Notes under the pieces: generated by a model | Databases searched by the model: none | Told to the model about the DNA's origin: nothing | Seen by the model: the letters and a program-made list of their open reading frames with translations, nothing else | Shown here: positions 35,481 through 48,643 of the stretch, piece by piece | Layout of the letters: each line of letters opens with the position of its first letter | How positions within the stretch are numbered: position 1 is the stretch's first letter | From: Pseudorasbora parva | Lineage: Eukaryota; Chordata; Actinopteri; Cypriniformes; Gobionidae | DNA: 64,000 nt | Assembly (NCBI RefSeq): GCF_024679245.1 | Contig: NC_090173.1 | Coordinates: 54,954,306 to 55,018,305, forward strand | Direction: 5' to 3' | Translations under genes and position numbers: made by a program

Positions 35481-38400
35481 TTAATAGGCTTTTGACCATG
35501 TTTTACCACACCTATTCTCTAAATGACCCTGTTATAGCTCCCCAAAGTGTAAAGTTCAACATGTTTTTGATAACTATTAATCAGGAGAGTCCAGAGAATC
35601 ATACTGCAGTGGTTTGTTTCCGATCAGGCAAAAAACCTAGGACTAATAGTACTCAAAATTAGGGTTTTAACATAATTGTAAATATGTAAATAACAATTTG
35701 ATTGACAGTATTGGTTCTTGAGGCAAAGTTGTTCAGTATGAGGAGATCTATCATAATATATGCATATGACGTGGCTGTTTTTTATCCCCACTTGATTACA
35801 GAGATGGAAAATACCATTTACAGCCAATACAGGCAATTCACCATAGGGAATACATGGTTTTCAAAGCTTTTTAACACTTATAGCGCCACCTATACTCCGA
35901 TCTCCATGAAACGTTGCATGCTTCTTCACCATGTTATGCCACATATACCCAACAATTTTTGTGAAGTTTTGAGTTTTCCCTTAGGATTTATAGGCTTTTG
36001 AGTGTATTTTGCCACGCCTCTTTTCTAATTGGCCCTGTTATAGCCATCCAAATGCAAAAGTTCAACTTTTTTTTAATAATTATTAATCTAGAGAGTCCAG
36101 AGAATTGTCCTAGTCTGGCTTGGTTCCGGTCGGGCAAAAAACCAGGGACTAGTTCGCAAAAGTAGGTTTTTAACATAATTGCAAATATTTAATTACCGAT
36201 TTGATTGACAGCAATGGTTCTAGAGGCAAAGTTGTTCAGCATGAGGAGATCTATCATATGATATGCATATTTTGCAGATGTGTGCAACACCACGTGATTA
36301 CAGAGCCATAAAACTCGTTAGCGCCAACTAGTGGCCGATTTCTTTCAAAATTCTTACAGACCTCTGGGACCATGAGTCAAACATGCCCATCAAGTTTCGT
36401 TCCGATCGGCCTTCGTTAACCCCATCTAATAGGTGCTCAAACGTAATTGGCCGATGGCGGCCATGTTTTTTGAGATACGCCAATGTCCTCAAACACATAC
36501 ATGGTACCTTGGGCGAAGACACTGCATACCAATTTTCAGGTCAATCGGACTAGCGGTCTTGTGGTTATAGCTATTTTCATGTTTTTTTCACATTATAGCG
36601 CCACCCAGTGGCCAATCGTCGCGATTTTTTTATCGTGACCTCAAATTGAGTCCCTACATATGTGTACCAAGTTTGGTGAAGATATCTCATTTTGTTCTTG
36701 AGTTATAGCCTCTTTAGTAAAATAGGCTCCACCTTCAATGTACATTTTCACGCCCCTTATCGTCTGTGAATCGAAATTTCAACTTTTTTTTGATAATTAT
36801 TGATATTAAGACTGCAGTGAACATTTTGGCACTGGTTTGGTTCCGATCGGTCAAAAAACCAGGGACTAGTTCGCAAAAGTAGGTTTTCGACAAAATTCAA
36901 AATGGCGGAAAAATTATCATGACGGAAATGAAATCGGAGATATACGTTTTGTTCGGCTTGAGCCAAGGATTCCAATGATGTAAGACACTTGAATGTGCGA
37001 CAATGGGTTTTCGAGATATAAGCAAAATAGTAATTTTTTTTTGTTTTTTGCGCTATAGCGCCACCTATTGGCCAATCGGGCTCATACTTTGATAACCTCT
37101 CCTCGATTTTTGGACTACCTTTTGGCAAAGTTTCAAGTCTCTAGCACTTACGGTTTGGGCTGCACGATGCGTTTTAGGGGAGAAGAAAAATAATAATAAT
37201 TAAAGCTGCAAGCAGCATTTAGCGGGGTTCAAGCCTTTAAGGCCTTTTAAGCACATAGGCATTAAAGACATTAAGTTTTATTTAGCAAGCTTTTAAACAC
37301 TAAAATAATAGATGGAAAAGTCCATTTACAGCCAATATGGGCAATTTACCATAGGAAATGCATGGTTTTTAAAGCTTTTTAACACTTATAGCGCCACCTA
37401 TACTCCGATCTTTGTAAAACGTTGCATGCTTCATTAGCATGGTATGCCACACATACCCAACAATTTTCGTGAAGTTTTGAGTATTCCCTTAGGATTTATA
37501 GGCTTTTGAGTATATTTTGCCACACCTCTTTTCTAATTGGCCCTGTTATAGCCATCCAAATGCAAAAGTTCAACTTTTTTTCAATGAATATTTATCTAGA
37601 GAGTCTATAGAATTGTACTAGACTGGTTTTGTTCCGGTCGGGCAAAAAACCAGGGACTAGTTCGCAAAAGTAGGTTTTTAACATAATTGCAAATATTTAA
37701 TTAACGATTTGATTGACAGCACTGGTTCTAGAGGCAAAGTTGTTCAGCATGAGGAGATCTATCAAATGATATGCATATTTTGCCGATGTGTGCAACACCA
37801 CGTGATTACAGAGCCATAAAACTCGTTAGCGCCAACTAGTGGCCGATTTCTTTCAAAATTCTTACAGACCTCTAGGACCATGAGTCAAACATGCCCACCG
37901 AATTTCGTTCCGATCGGCCTCCGATAACCTTGTCTAATAGGTGCTCAAACTTCATTGGCCGATGGCGGCCATGTTTTTTGAGATACGCCAATATCCTCAG
38001 AGACATACATGCTACCTTGGGCCAAGACACTGCATACCAATTTTCAGGTAAATCGGAGTAGCAGTCGCATGGTTATAGCTATTTGCAGGTTTTTTTCACA
38101 TTATTGCGCCACCAAGTGGCCAATCGTCGCGATTTTTTTATCGTGACCTCAAATTGACCCCATACACATGTGTACCAAGTTTGGTGAAGATATCTCATTT
38201 CATTATTGAGTTATAGTCTTTTTAGTAAAATAGGCTCCGCCCTGAGCGTCCATTTTGAATCCCCTTATCTTCCGTGAATCGAAATTCCAACTTTTTTTCA
38301 ATGAATATTGATATTCAGACTACAGAAAACATTTTGGCACTGGTTTGGTTCCGATTGGTCAAAAAACCAGGGACTAGTTCGCAAAAGTAGTTTTTCGACA

Positions 38401-40197
38401 AAATTCAAAATGGCGGAAAATTTTTCCAGACGGAAATAAAATCGGAGATATACGTTTTGTTCGCCATGGTCACAGCTTTCCAATGATATAAGGCACTTGA
38501 GTGTGGACTAAACGGTTTAGGAGTTATGAGCCATTTCGCGCTTTTGATTGCTGTAGCGCCCCCTATTGGCCAATCGGGGTCATAATTTGATAAGCTCTCC
38601 TCGATTTTTGGGCTACCATGTGGCAAAGTGTCAAGTCTCTAGCCCTTACGGTTTGGTCTGCACGATGCGTTTTAGGGGAGAATAATAATAATAATTAAAG
38701 CTGCAAGCAGCATTTAAGCGGGGTTCAAGCCTTTAAGGCCTTTTAAGCACATAGGCATTAAAGACACTAAGTTTTATTTAGCAAGGTTTTAAACACTAAA
38801 ATAATAGATGGAAAAGTCCATTTACAGCCAATATAGGCAATTTACCATAGGAAATGCATGGTTTTTATAGCTTTTTCACAGTTATAGCGCCACCTACAGT
38901 CCGATCTCTTTAAAACATTGCATGCTTCATCAGCATGTTATGCCACATGTACCCAACGATTTTCGTGAAGTTTTGAGTTTCCCCTTAGGATTTATAGGCA
39001 TTTGAGTGTATTTTGCCACGCCTCTTTTCTAATTGGCCCTGTTATAGCCATCCAAATGCAAAAGTTCAACTTTTTTTAATAATTATTGATCTAGAGAGTC
39101 CAGAGAATTGTCCTAGACTGGCTTGGTTCCGGTCGGGCAAAAAACCAGGGACTAGTTTGCAAAAGTAGGTTTTTAACATAATTGCAAATATTTAATTAAC
39201 GATTTGATTGACAGCAATGGTTCTAGAGGCAAAGTTGTTCAGCATGAGGAGTTCTATCAAATGATATGCATATTTTGCAGATGTGTGCAACACCACGTGA
39301 TTACAGAGCCATAAAACTTGTTAGCGCCAACTAGTGGCCGATTTCTTTCAAAATTCTTACAGACCTCTAGGACCATGAGTTAAACATGCCCATCAAGTTT
39401 CTTTCCGATCGGCCTTCGTTAACCCCATCTAATAGGTGCTCAAACGTAATTGGCCGATGGCGGCCATGTTTTTTGAGATACGCCAATGTCCTCATAGACA
39501 TACATGGTACCTTGGGCGAAGACACTGCATACCAATTTTCAGGTCAATCGGACTAGCGGTCTTGTGGTTATAGCTATTTTCATGTTTTTTTCACATTATA
39601 GCGCCACCCAGTGGCCAATTGTCGCGATTTTTTTATCGTGACCTCAAATTGAGTCCCTACATATGTGTACCAAGTTTGGTGAAGATATCTCATTTCGTTC
39701 TTGAGTTATAGCCTCTTTAGTAAAATAGGCTCCGCCTTCAATGTACATTTTCACGCCCCTTATCGTCTGTGAATCGAAATTTCAACTTTTTTTCGATAAT
39801 TATTGATAGTAAGACTACAGTGAACATTTTGGCACTGGTTTGGTTCCGATCGGTCAAAAAACCAGGGACTAGTTTGCAAAAGTAGGTTTTCGACAAAATT
39901 CAAAATGGCGGAAAAATTTTCATGACGGAAATGAAATCGGAGATATACGTTTTGTTCGGCTTGAGCCAAGGATTACAATGATGTAAGACACTTGAATGTG
40001 CGACAATGGGTTTTCGAGATATAAGCAAAATAGTATTTTTTTTTTGTTTTTTGCGCTATAGCGCCACCTATTGGCCAATCGGGCTCATACTTTGATAACC
40101 TCTCCTCGATTTTTGGACTACCTTTTGGCAAAGTTTCAAGTCTCTAGCACTTACGGTTTGGGCTGCACGATGCGTTTTAGGGGAGAAGAAAAATAAT

Positions 40198-40315
40198 AAT
40201 AATAAAAATCCTTACAATAACAATAGGTTTTCAAGCACTTCGTGCTTGAACCCCTAATAAAAATCCTTACAATAACAATAGGTTTTCAAGCACTTCGTGC
40301 TTGAACCCCTAATAA
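40198..40315 (+). repeat. duplicated hairpin tail of the array
   Basis: Two tandem copies (about 60 bp each) of AAAAATCCTTACAATAACAA plus a hairpin with arms TTCAAGCAC and GTGCTTGAA and loop TTC, each ending CCCCTAATAA. It marks the right end of the inserted array. Confidence 0.85.
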
Positions 40316-42049
40316 GTAAGAAATGTTGGAGGGAAATGATTTGACTTTTGAACCGCCAGTGGGTGGCGCCAAGCGACCGTCTTAATGAGTGAGTGATTCA
40401 AACGATTCGTTCAAATGGATGATTCACTCAATAATGAGATGTTTATGAATAGGAAATTACTACATGGCTGGCTTAAATTAACTCCAAATAGGTTGGAAAT
40501 TAAAAATCATACACACACTTACAATAATAATAAAAATGTGAACATTTAGTAATAAACAATTTAATGTCCATTGTTTAATTATTACTAATTAAACCTAATA
40601 AATGATCATTTCCGACATATTTGATGTTCATTATAAGCAAGCAACAAAGTGATTTTTAAACAACTATTGAGTTAAATAAAACTGCTTAGCAGGTTGGGCA
40701 AACATTTTAGCCAACCGCTGGGTTAAAACAACCCAATTGCGGGGTTTGTTCATTTTCATATTTATTCCTTTATGAGCACAATCTTGTTAACATCACTACA
40801 CTATATATAATTACATTTTGAATATTTATTGGTACAAGTCATCTTTGGAAAGGAATTAAGGTTAGGCTATATTACCTATGGTTATTATATGCATAATTAA
40901 TCATGGTATACTAAAACAATCATTAAAATATATTATGTTTTCATGCATGCAATTTTGTAAACAGGTTAGCAGTGCTTCTGCAAACTAAACTAGCAGTGCA
41001 TTGCTGTTTTCACCACAAGAGTTTATACATTTATATTTTATGATATTCCATCAAACTTATTAAATCATAGCTTTAAAGAGTCTTAAGGTAAAACAAAAAC
41101 AACAAAAATAGTACTTAAACGTTATTGGGTCGTTTAGTGTAGGCTATCTGGCAAATCATTGGCTGAAATCATCAAACATAGCACAATATAGCCTACATAT
41201 AAATTATTGTCTATAACATATGCTCAACCGTAGGCTAATTAGGCCAGCTTTGTGTAAACCGCACTAAAATTACTAAAGTCTAAAGAAAATAGGATATTAT
41301 ATAAGCTCCACCTTTTGGAAAACCCCAGACTCCAAATATTTCAGAATTTAGCTTATTTTTAAATGAATGAATGAATGAAAATAACAACAAAATATAAATA
41401 AATAAAAATAACTTTAAAAATAACCGTCTTTATGCGGTTTAAACACAGATTGATCGATTAGAAACACAATGCATTTTCGGTATTTTGCATAATTCCCTCT
41501 GATGTTCATTCATGTTTATTTGCTGCTGTAATTTAGAAAAGAGGAAGAGTTTATCAGTTCACGCTTGATCCGTGCTACCTGAACTGAGGCGATGCTTTCC
41601 ACCACACAACTTTTTTTTTAAATGCTATCTTTTTTGTATAGCCTATAATTGCTAATTTTTCTAACATTTCTGACTTTTCTGCCTCAGAATTGCATTATCT
41701 ACAGTCTCAATTACGTGTCATAAAATGAGAATTGTGAGATAAAAAAAAGTTGCAGTTCTCTTTTAAATTGTTTTCGACAGAATATGAAAATTGAGAAAGA
41801 CTTTGATTCCTATTAAAAATGCATAGCATTTTATATGTAGCCTATATCCATTATATTTGTAATTACTCTGTTGGAGTTGCCTTCGTTAATGTTTAAATAA
41901 ATCGGTCATAAAAACAAGTTATTACAGCCATCATTTAAATCTTTATAGGCTATTTAACCGACACATTGTAGGTGGTGTGGCATTCATAAAATATTTTAAA
42001 ATGTAATATAAAAATATTTTGTACAAAGATCACATTTCTCTTAAATATA

Positions 42050-42750
42050 TACATTTGTGTGGATTGTGTGAATACATATTAATTGCCTGTGGTTCGGGAG
42101 TGGCTTAACAAGAGAAATACGACAACTGTAGCTAAATTCATTGACACGTCTGTGTGTGGTGGCATTTGATCTGACCCCAGCCTCAGTCCATTTCTTGTGA
42201 AGTTCACCCAAATTCTTAAAATCAATGTTGTTTGACAAACCTCTTGAGGCTGCATTTCTCTCGGTTTGTTGTGCATCTTTTTCTTCCACCCTTTTCCCTT
42301 CCACTCAACTGTCTGTTAACATGCTTGGATACAGCTCTCTGTGAACAGCCAGCTTCTTTGGTAATGAATGTTTGTGGCTTCTTCTCCTTGTGAAGGTGTC
42401 AGTGATAGTCTTCTGGACAATTGTCAGATCAGCAGTCTTTCCCATGATTATGTGCCCTAGTGAACCAAACTGAGAGACCATTTTCAAGGCCCAGGAAACC
42501 ATTATAGGTGTTTTGAGTTGATTAGCTGATTGGCATGTCACCATATTCTAAGTTGTTGAGAGAGGGAATTGATGTTTCGTTGTTGTTGTTTTTTTTAATG
42601 TGAGCCAAAATCATCACAATTAAAAGAACCAAAGACTTAAAGTACTTCAGTCTGTGAGCATTGAATTTATTTAATACACAAGTTCCACAATTTGAGTTGA
42701 ATTACTGAAATAAACTTTTCCATAACATTCTAACTTATTGAGACGCACAT
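42050..42750 (-). pseudogene. decayed Tc1-like transposon, N-terminal part only
   Basis: On the minus strand the end near 42750 reads GCGTCTCAATAAGTTAGAAT, the start of a common fish Tc1-like element. The transposase start follows as MGKTADLTIVQKTITDTFTR near 42450. After a stop and frame changes come FKNLGELHKKWTEAGVRSN, TTHRRVNEF and SCRISLVKPLPNHRQ. The helix-turn-helix half is thus represented, the catalytic half is missing, and the text stops near 42050. Inactive. Confidence 0.8.
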
Positions 42751-44319
42751 GTGTATATATAGGTAATATAGGCTGGGTTTGCTTCTGTTCAGGTTAACCA
42801 GAACGTCAAAATTATGATTTCTGTGTTCAGATTTTGTGACACAAATCATATTTGGTCTGAAACCTACAGCATAATTACACTTTTTTTGTAATTGCTGTCC
42901 GAGGTGATGAAAAAAAAATCTCATCATGTCAGTAGCCAAAGCACTACAGCAACAACACTAACCCTCCGAGAAAAATACAAGTGGTCAGATAAGTTTGACA
43001 TATAGCCTACATTAATTATATATATACACATTACGGCTGTAGTGATGTTAACAAGATTGTGCTCATAAAGGAATAAAAACAAATGAGTGCAGCACACACA
43101 AACTCAACAGGTGCTGTGGTAAAAATGTCAAAATGTGGAGGTTATATTCATAACATCTGATATAGTTAAGCAGCATCACATGACCCTGAGTGCTGTTTTC
43201 CTGAATACCATCACTATTTGAAATGTGAAGGATTTCGTACAAGAGTCCATTACAAGTAGGCCTGGTTCATATTCATGGCATGCATTCACGTTTTAGAAAC
43301 ACACTTAAAAAAAAAAGTCATCCAATTTGAGATGAAAATGAACAAACCCAGCAATTGGGTTGTTTTAACCCAGCGGTTGGCTAAAATGTTTGCCCAACCT
43401 GCTAAGCAGTTTTATTTAACTCAATAGTTGTTTAAAAATCACTTTGTTGCTTGCTTATAATGAACATCAAATATGTCGGAAATGATCATTTATTAGGTTT
43501 AATTAGTAATAATTAAACAATGGACATTAAATTGTTTATTACTAAATGTTCACATTTTTATTATTATTGTAAGTGTGTGTATGATTTTTAATTTCCAACC
43601 TATTTGGAGTTAATTTAAGCCAGCCATGTAGTAATTTCCTATTCATAAACATCTCATTATTGAGTGAATCATCCATTTGAACGAATCGTTTGAATCACTC
43701 ACTCATTAAGACGGTCGCTTGGCGCCACCCACTGGCGGTTCAAAAGTCAAATCATTTCCCTCCAACATTTCTTACTTATTATTATTATTATTACATTCAA
43801 AACATCGTGGGCAAATGACACAAATATGCTGATTCCGATAAAAACTTGCATAAGAATACTGCTTCAGAATAAATTATATTTACACCACCAAAAAAAATCC
43901 AGACAGGCAACTATATCAGTGATCTGTCGCTATAGCTAAACTAATCATAATTGTGGTGTAGTATTTTATTGTATCCTTACATACCTAGGTATGGGCCTAT
44001 TTATCCAACGTCATCCCCACTTTTAAATACAAGTTTTACGTTTTCATATGCATATTTCATATGAATTAGATGGGATTATAACTGTTGAGTTATAATTATC
44101 CAATGTCAAATTTATCTTCGATAATAATTCCATGTTATTTTGGTTGGGTTTAATGATAATAATAGAGTCCTAAACATACAGCAGACAAAAGCATAACAGA
44201 CTCAAGCCCTATGGAGTGAACAGGCTTTTGACATGCAAGCTTGAGAACACTAATGAAAGAGCGCGTTCTCTTCGCCCGGTGGATATGGCAAGCCAAATGG
44301 GTCAGAATTACGCTATAGA

Positions 44320-44575
44320 TGAAGCGCGTTTACAGTCAAACGCCGTAAAACACGGCGTTTAAAACAGTATTTGCGCCGCAAAATACGCCGTTGTGATTAC
44401 AAGCGCCGTAAAAACGCGCGAAAAACATCAAGGACGCCGTATTTTGCGGCGTTTTAGTGTGCCTAAAAAGCGCCGCTTTTTACATCGTTCAGCTTACCAT
44501 ATGACGGCGAAAAAAACGCCGCTTTGGTTGCACAGAGCGCGCGTTATTTACGGCGTTTTGCTTGTAGTATAATGA
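44320..44575. repeat. CGCCG/CGGCG hairpin block, left arm
   Basis: Repeated pairs such as ACGCCGTAAAACACGGCGT and GACGCCGTATTTTGCGGCG, plus GCGCCGCTTTTT variants, separated by A/T-rich joints. The inverted counterpart is 49355-49610. Confidence 0.85.
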
Positions 44576-45229
44576 GCCACACCCAGCGATTTTCACAGCC
44601 AGTCATTTTAAACGGTTCTCACCCAATCCATGATGAACTAAGTCAGACCAGACAAGTTCAGCACGGATCATTTTAGCCAAAGGAGTGCCTTTGATGGGGT
44701 ATTTTCATCTACAATAGCCTATAACTCTTTGGATATTTTCATATTTACTTACATTAAACATATTAAAAGATCACAACTCGTTATCATATAGCCTACTTTA
44801 ATGTAACTTTTGCTAAGATTTCATATTCAGCAATTATCCTACCCCCTAGGCCTATTCAACTTGTTACACACTTTTCACGTTAGAATAGCCTAAACAACTG
44901 GATGTTATGTTTCCAAAACGAGAAATCGTCACTAATATAAAAGAACCCGTCCCAGATAGTGTTTACAAGCGGTGCAGCAGTCGATATGGTGTCTGACTCC
45001 ATAGCGACCGAAATGATCGCCGGTTCGTGCCCCGCTCTTTACAGGTCTGGTTTGAAAGAGTTTAGCCCATTTGCTAAATAAGATATAGGCTATTTTAGTT
45101 GACCCTCACTCTAGAAAGAATCCTTTAAAATGAATGAAATTCGTTTTGGCTTCATAACCTATATATAGGCTACTAGCCTATATAAATGGGCTATATCATA
45201 TTTAGCCCATATGTTAAATATTATATAGG

Positions 45230-45231
<2 letters not shown>

Positions 45232-45295
<64 letters not shown>
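45232..45295. repeat. (TA)n, left arm
   Basis: About 32 TA units; the symmetrical tract in the other arm is 48553-48641, about 44 units, so the two have changed length independently. Confidence 0.95.
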
Positions 45296-45296
<1 letters not shown>

Positions 45297-47494
45297 CTAC
45301 TTTAGTTGACCCTCACTCTAGAAATAATCCTTTAAAATGAATGATATTCAGAACAGAACAAGAATGAAATATATATATAGCTATGTGTGTGTGTTAAGCC
45401 AAAACGAATTTGTTTAAAGTAGAAATGAAACAGAAACGCGAGTTATAGCCTACCTCTCTCATTTGTCACAAATCCAAAGTTTCCATATTCAAGATGTAGG
45501 CTATTTGTATGTTAAACTATTTATTATTTACAAGTTTTGTTCTTCGTGTTCCAATACTAGACGACAAGACGACAACAAACATGCGCAAAAGCTTGGCATG
45601 TGAACGGGACCGTACACGGACTATTTCAAATAGCATAACTTTTTATGCATTTTGTTGGCTTAATTTTATTTTGACAATGAACAGGCAGTTCTTATACACT
45701 ACACAGGCTAAACACGGCACATTTCCATCCAGATCCTATAGAGAAATACAATACAATGCAAATTTGTGACGAAGGCGTTTGCCATATCTAAAATATGATC
45801 GTTTGGATCGTTTATCCAAAATAAACGACTTGAAAATGGTCCACCGTTTGTGAGTATAGAAGTTTTGTGTTCCACTTTATCAGCTTCTGACTTAAGAAAT
45901 GTGTGCCATTATTCTTAAAAGTAATGTAAATGGTGTTTGCAACAATAGCTGTTTATTAAACAGCCTGAGTGTGACTGAGGCTCTCTGTCAATTAATAATT
46001 CGTGAATATTTGATGTGGATCTTTTGCATGAAGTTTTATAGGCCTATAACTAAAACAAAACATATTAAAAACATGTATGCTGTTTGAAATAAATCTGAAA
46101 TAAAATAAAATATAAACATTAGCCTTGTTGAAAAACTTAATCCGAAAATTAGAAATGTTTCCTTTTGTCATTACACTGTAGCCTATTCATTTCGGGATTA
46201 TTTTTCAACCAATGCGATCATTATCCATTTATTAACCGACAAAATTATTTTTAATTAGAATTAAATAAGAATCGATAAGTGTCTGTTACCCAATAAAATG
46301 ACCCCCCCCCCCCCCCCCAAAAAAAAGAGGTTAATTTTAGCCTATATGCACAAATAGCAGCAGAAGCAAACAGAACATAAGGAGTCATCATTATTACGCA
46401 CCTGCAGCGCTTCTGAGCGGAGAAAAAAACGGGATAAATTCATAAGAGTTATGTCTATAGGCCTATGCAAAATGTATTTCACTTAAATAATTATCAAAAT
46501 TAATGAAAGAAACTGAAACAAGAAGGCCTATATAAAAGAAATCAATACATGAAATATATATTGACTTAAATAATTAACAGATTAACAAAACAAAAAAAAA
46601 GGAAAATAAATGTGTGACTGGTTCATTATCGTGAGGCGCGACGCTCCTCCAAACAAGTTCACGGAACGGAAACCCAGAAGACAGAAAGCAAATCTTGTTT
46701 TCTTTAGGCTATTTTATAGCACAATGTAAGCAAACAATTTTTGCTATTTTAAATAATGTCCTTCTCTTATGTATGACTATTACAGATTTTATTTGTTTCC
46801 TCTGCTCTTTTGCACTGGCGCCTCGATCACGCACACACAACATGCGAACTGTGATGGCATTGCAAACTTGACATCGCAGCCAGTTTATTATCAAAATAAA
46901 ATACCCAACCTAATAAATAAAAAGTTACACAGCTCAGTTTAAATAGCCAGTAGTAGCCCACACTTCGTGGCATTCAGCGTGAGCACTGTTCCTGAGGTGT
47001 TTCCAAGCAGAGACCCGCTCGCAACATGCATGTTTGTCCCGCTCCTGTCCGCGTACAAGTATAAATAGGTGTTTTTTCTGCGTGGTTTGGCGTGGCAGAA
47101 TACGCTCAAAGTGCGCTCATAATTCCAAAAAAAGCTCTCATCTCAGTTCAACGCGATCTCACAAAGCTCGGTTATCAATAAAAAACTGCACAATGAATCT
47201 TTTTTTATATATAATGTCAAAACTTTCTTTATTATAATCAGAGGATTTTTCACCATACAGAATTCAGCACTGCACAAAAACTCTTGAGCGGTGAGGGGAT
47301 TTTTCTCTTAAATGCATCTGTTTGGCATTGCGTTCTAAACATTTGTTGTATCGGCTTTGTTTAACCAATATATTGGTTACATTGCACAACGCGGCAAAAA
47401 CGTGTTATACCTCCAACTGTAATTTGTTTTGATTTTATAACATTTTATTTGTTTCTAGATGTGTTTTTTTTTATAGTTGTATTCTCCCGAAATA

Positions 47495-47532
47495 CACACA
47501 CACACACACACACACACCCACACCCACACCCG

Positions 47533-47582
<50 letters not shown>
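47495..47582. repeat. (AC)n with (CCCAC) interruptions
   Basis: AC repeat interrupted by CCCACACCCACACCCGCACC at 47517-47536. Confidence 0.95.
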
Positions 47583-47586
<4 letters not shown>

Positions 47587-48551
47587 TGGCCTACCGCCCG
47601 CACTCAGCCATCAAATCTAGTCCCGCGCCGCACTTGCGTTGGGTTCCGCGGGAGTGCACTTCTCAAGCACATTTTTGCGCATGTGAAGAGGATGATTTTT
47701 TCCCATCAATATTGGGTCGCGAGTTAAGTAGCCAAAGCCTATAATAAATAATGGTTTAGCATCTAAATGTATCACCAATATGGAAACATTTGGATCGAAT
47801 GAGGGAGTTAGGCTGCGTGAGTCTAACGCTGGTTACTTTCAGTTCCTCATTAAATTATTTCGTTTTGACTTTATATAGTTATAGCCTTCTGTTCTGAATA
47901 CGTTACATTCGAAGGATTTGTTGTGGAGTGAGGGGAACTAAATAACCTATGTTTATGGTACAATATTTCCCTTTATTTAGCTTACTGGTATTATTATGAA
48001 TGCAATAAAATGCGACTTTAGCCTACGTGACTTACTGTTTTTCTCTCTCTTTCAAAAGTCTTGTTGATTAACAGTTAACCATTTAATTAGCGTCCTATAG
48101 ATATGCCTAGCTATCAAATTAGTGCAGAATCAACTTTCCGTTACGAACGCATCAAGGATCAAAAGCAGTTGTGTGGAAAAGTGCTGAGCTGAATATTTGT
48201 GCTATCTAGTGGTTTAATGGAGAATGCAGTCAAATGGCCTATTGTATACAAGTATTGTTATGCTTGGCTTGACTAATTTGAATGTAAATGGTTGTAGGCC
48301 TATATAAACAAAAAAACAAACAAACAAAAAAAAAGAGCAAAATATTTTAGTCCTCATATTACAATTTTTTTTGGATATAACGAAATGTAATGTTATTTTA
48401 CTAGATAATCAACGAAATATTAATAAAACATGAATGTAAGTAAACAATTTTCAATATTTTCAAGTCGTCTGTTTTACTTTAAAAGGGGCGATTGAAAGGG
48501 CAAAATATTAATCCATAGGTTATGAAGCCAAAACGAATTTGTTTAAAGCAG

Positions 48552-48552
<1 letters not shown>

Positions 48553-48641
<89 letters not shown>
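48553..48641. repeat. (TA)n, right arm
   Basis: Counterpart of 45232-45295 in the inverted arm. Confidence 0.95.

Positions 48642-48643
<2 letters not shown>

Larger units (their letters stand above)
34857..40315 (+). repeat. three-unit array of about 1.5-kb repeats with GCGCCAC modules
   Basis: Units open with TTAAAGCTGCAAGCAGCATT at 34857, 37201 and 38696 and close with CTGCACGATGCGTTTTAGGG. Units 2 and 3 are 1,495 and about 1,500 bp; unit 1 is 2,344 bp because of extra sequence to about 35800. Each unit has four TAGCGCCAMC modules at nearly constant spacing (about 438, 277, 460): 35881/36319/36596/37056, 37389/37827/38103/38554 and 38884/39322/39599/40059. There are no terminal inverted repeats; the right end has a hairpin tail. 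The minus frames over it (up to 123 codons) recur because the units do and show no known domain. Confidence 0.85.
34345..44283. repeat. long inverted repeat (outer palindrome of the composite)
   Basis: The left arm consists of 34345-34856 plus 40316 to about 40830; the right arm is about 43040-44283. The arms are near-identical, for example TCCACCGGGCGAAGAGAACG at the left end and its complement at the right. The left arm is split by the repeat array (34857-40315). The right arm has about 240 bp more (43085-43325) that the left lacks. The spacer, about 40831-43039, is AT-rich and holds a Tc1 fragment. Confidence 0.85.

Noticed and set aside
36757..39969. recurrent minus-strand frames (SRWFFDRSEPNQCQN-like) in the 1.5-kb array
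   Set aside because: They recur only because the units recur; no domain, no start context, and stops and shifts between units.
45232..48641. Tyr-Ile repeat frames
   Set aside because: Translation of (TA)n tracts in the arms of the inner element.
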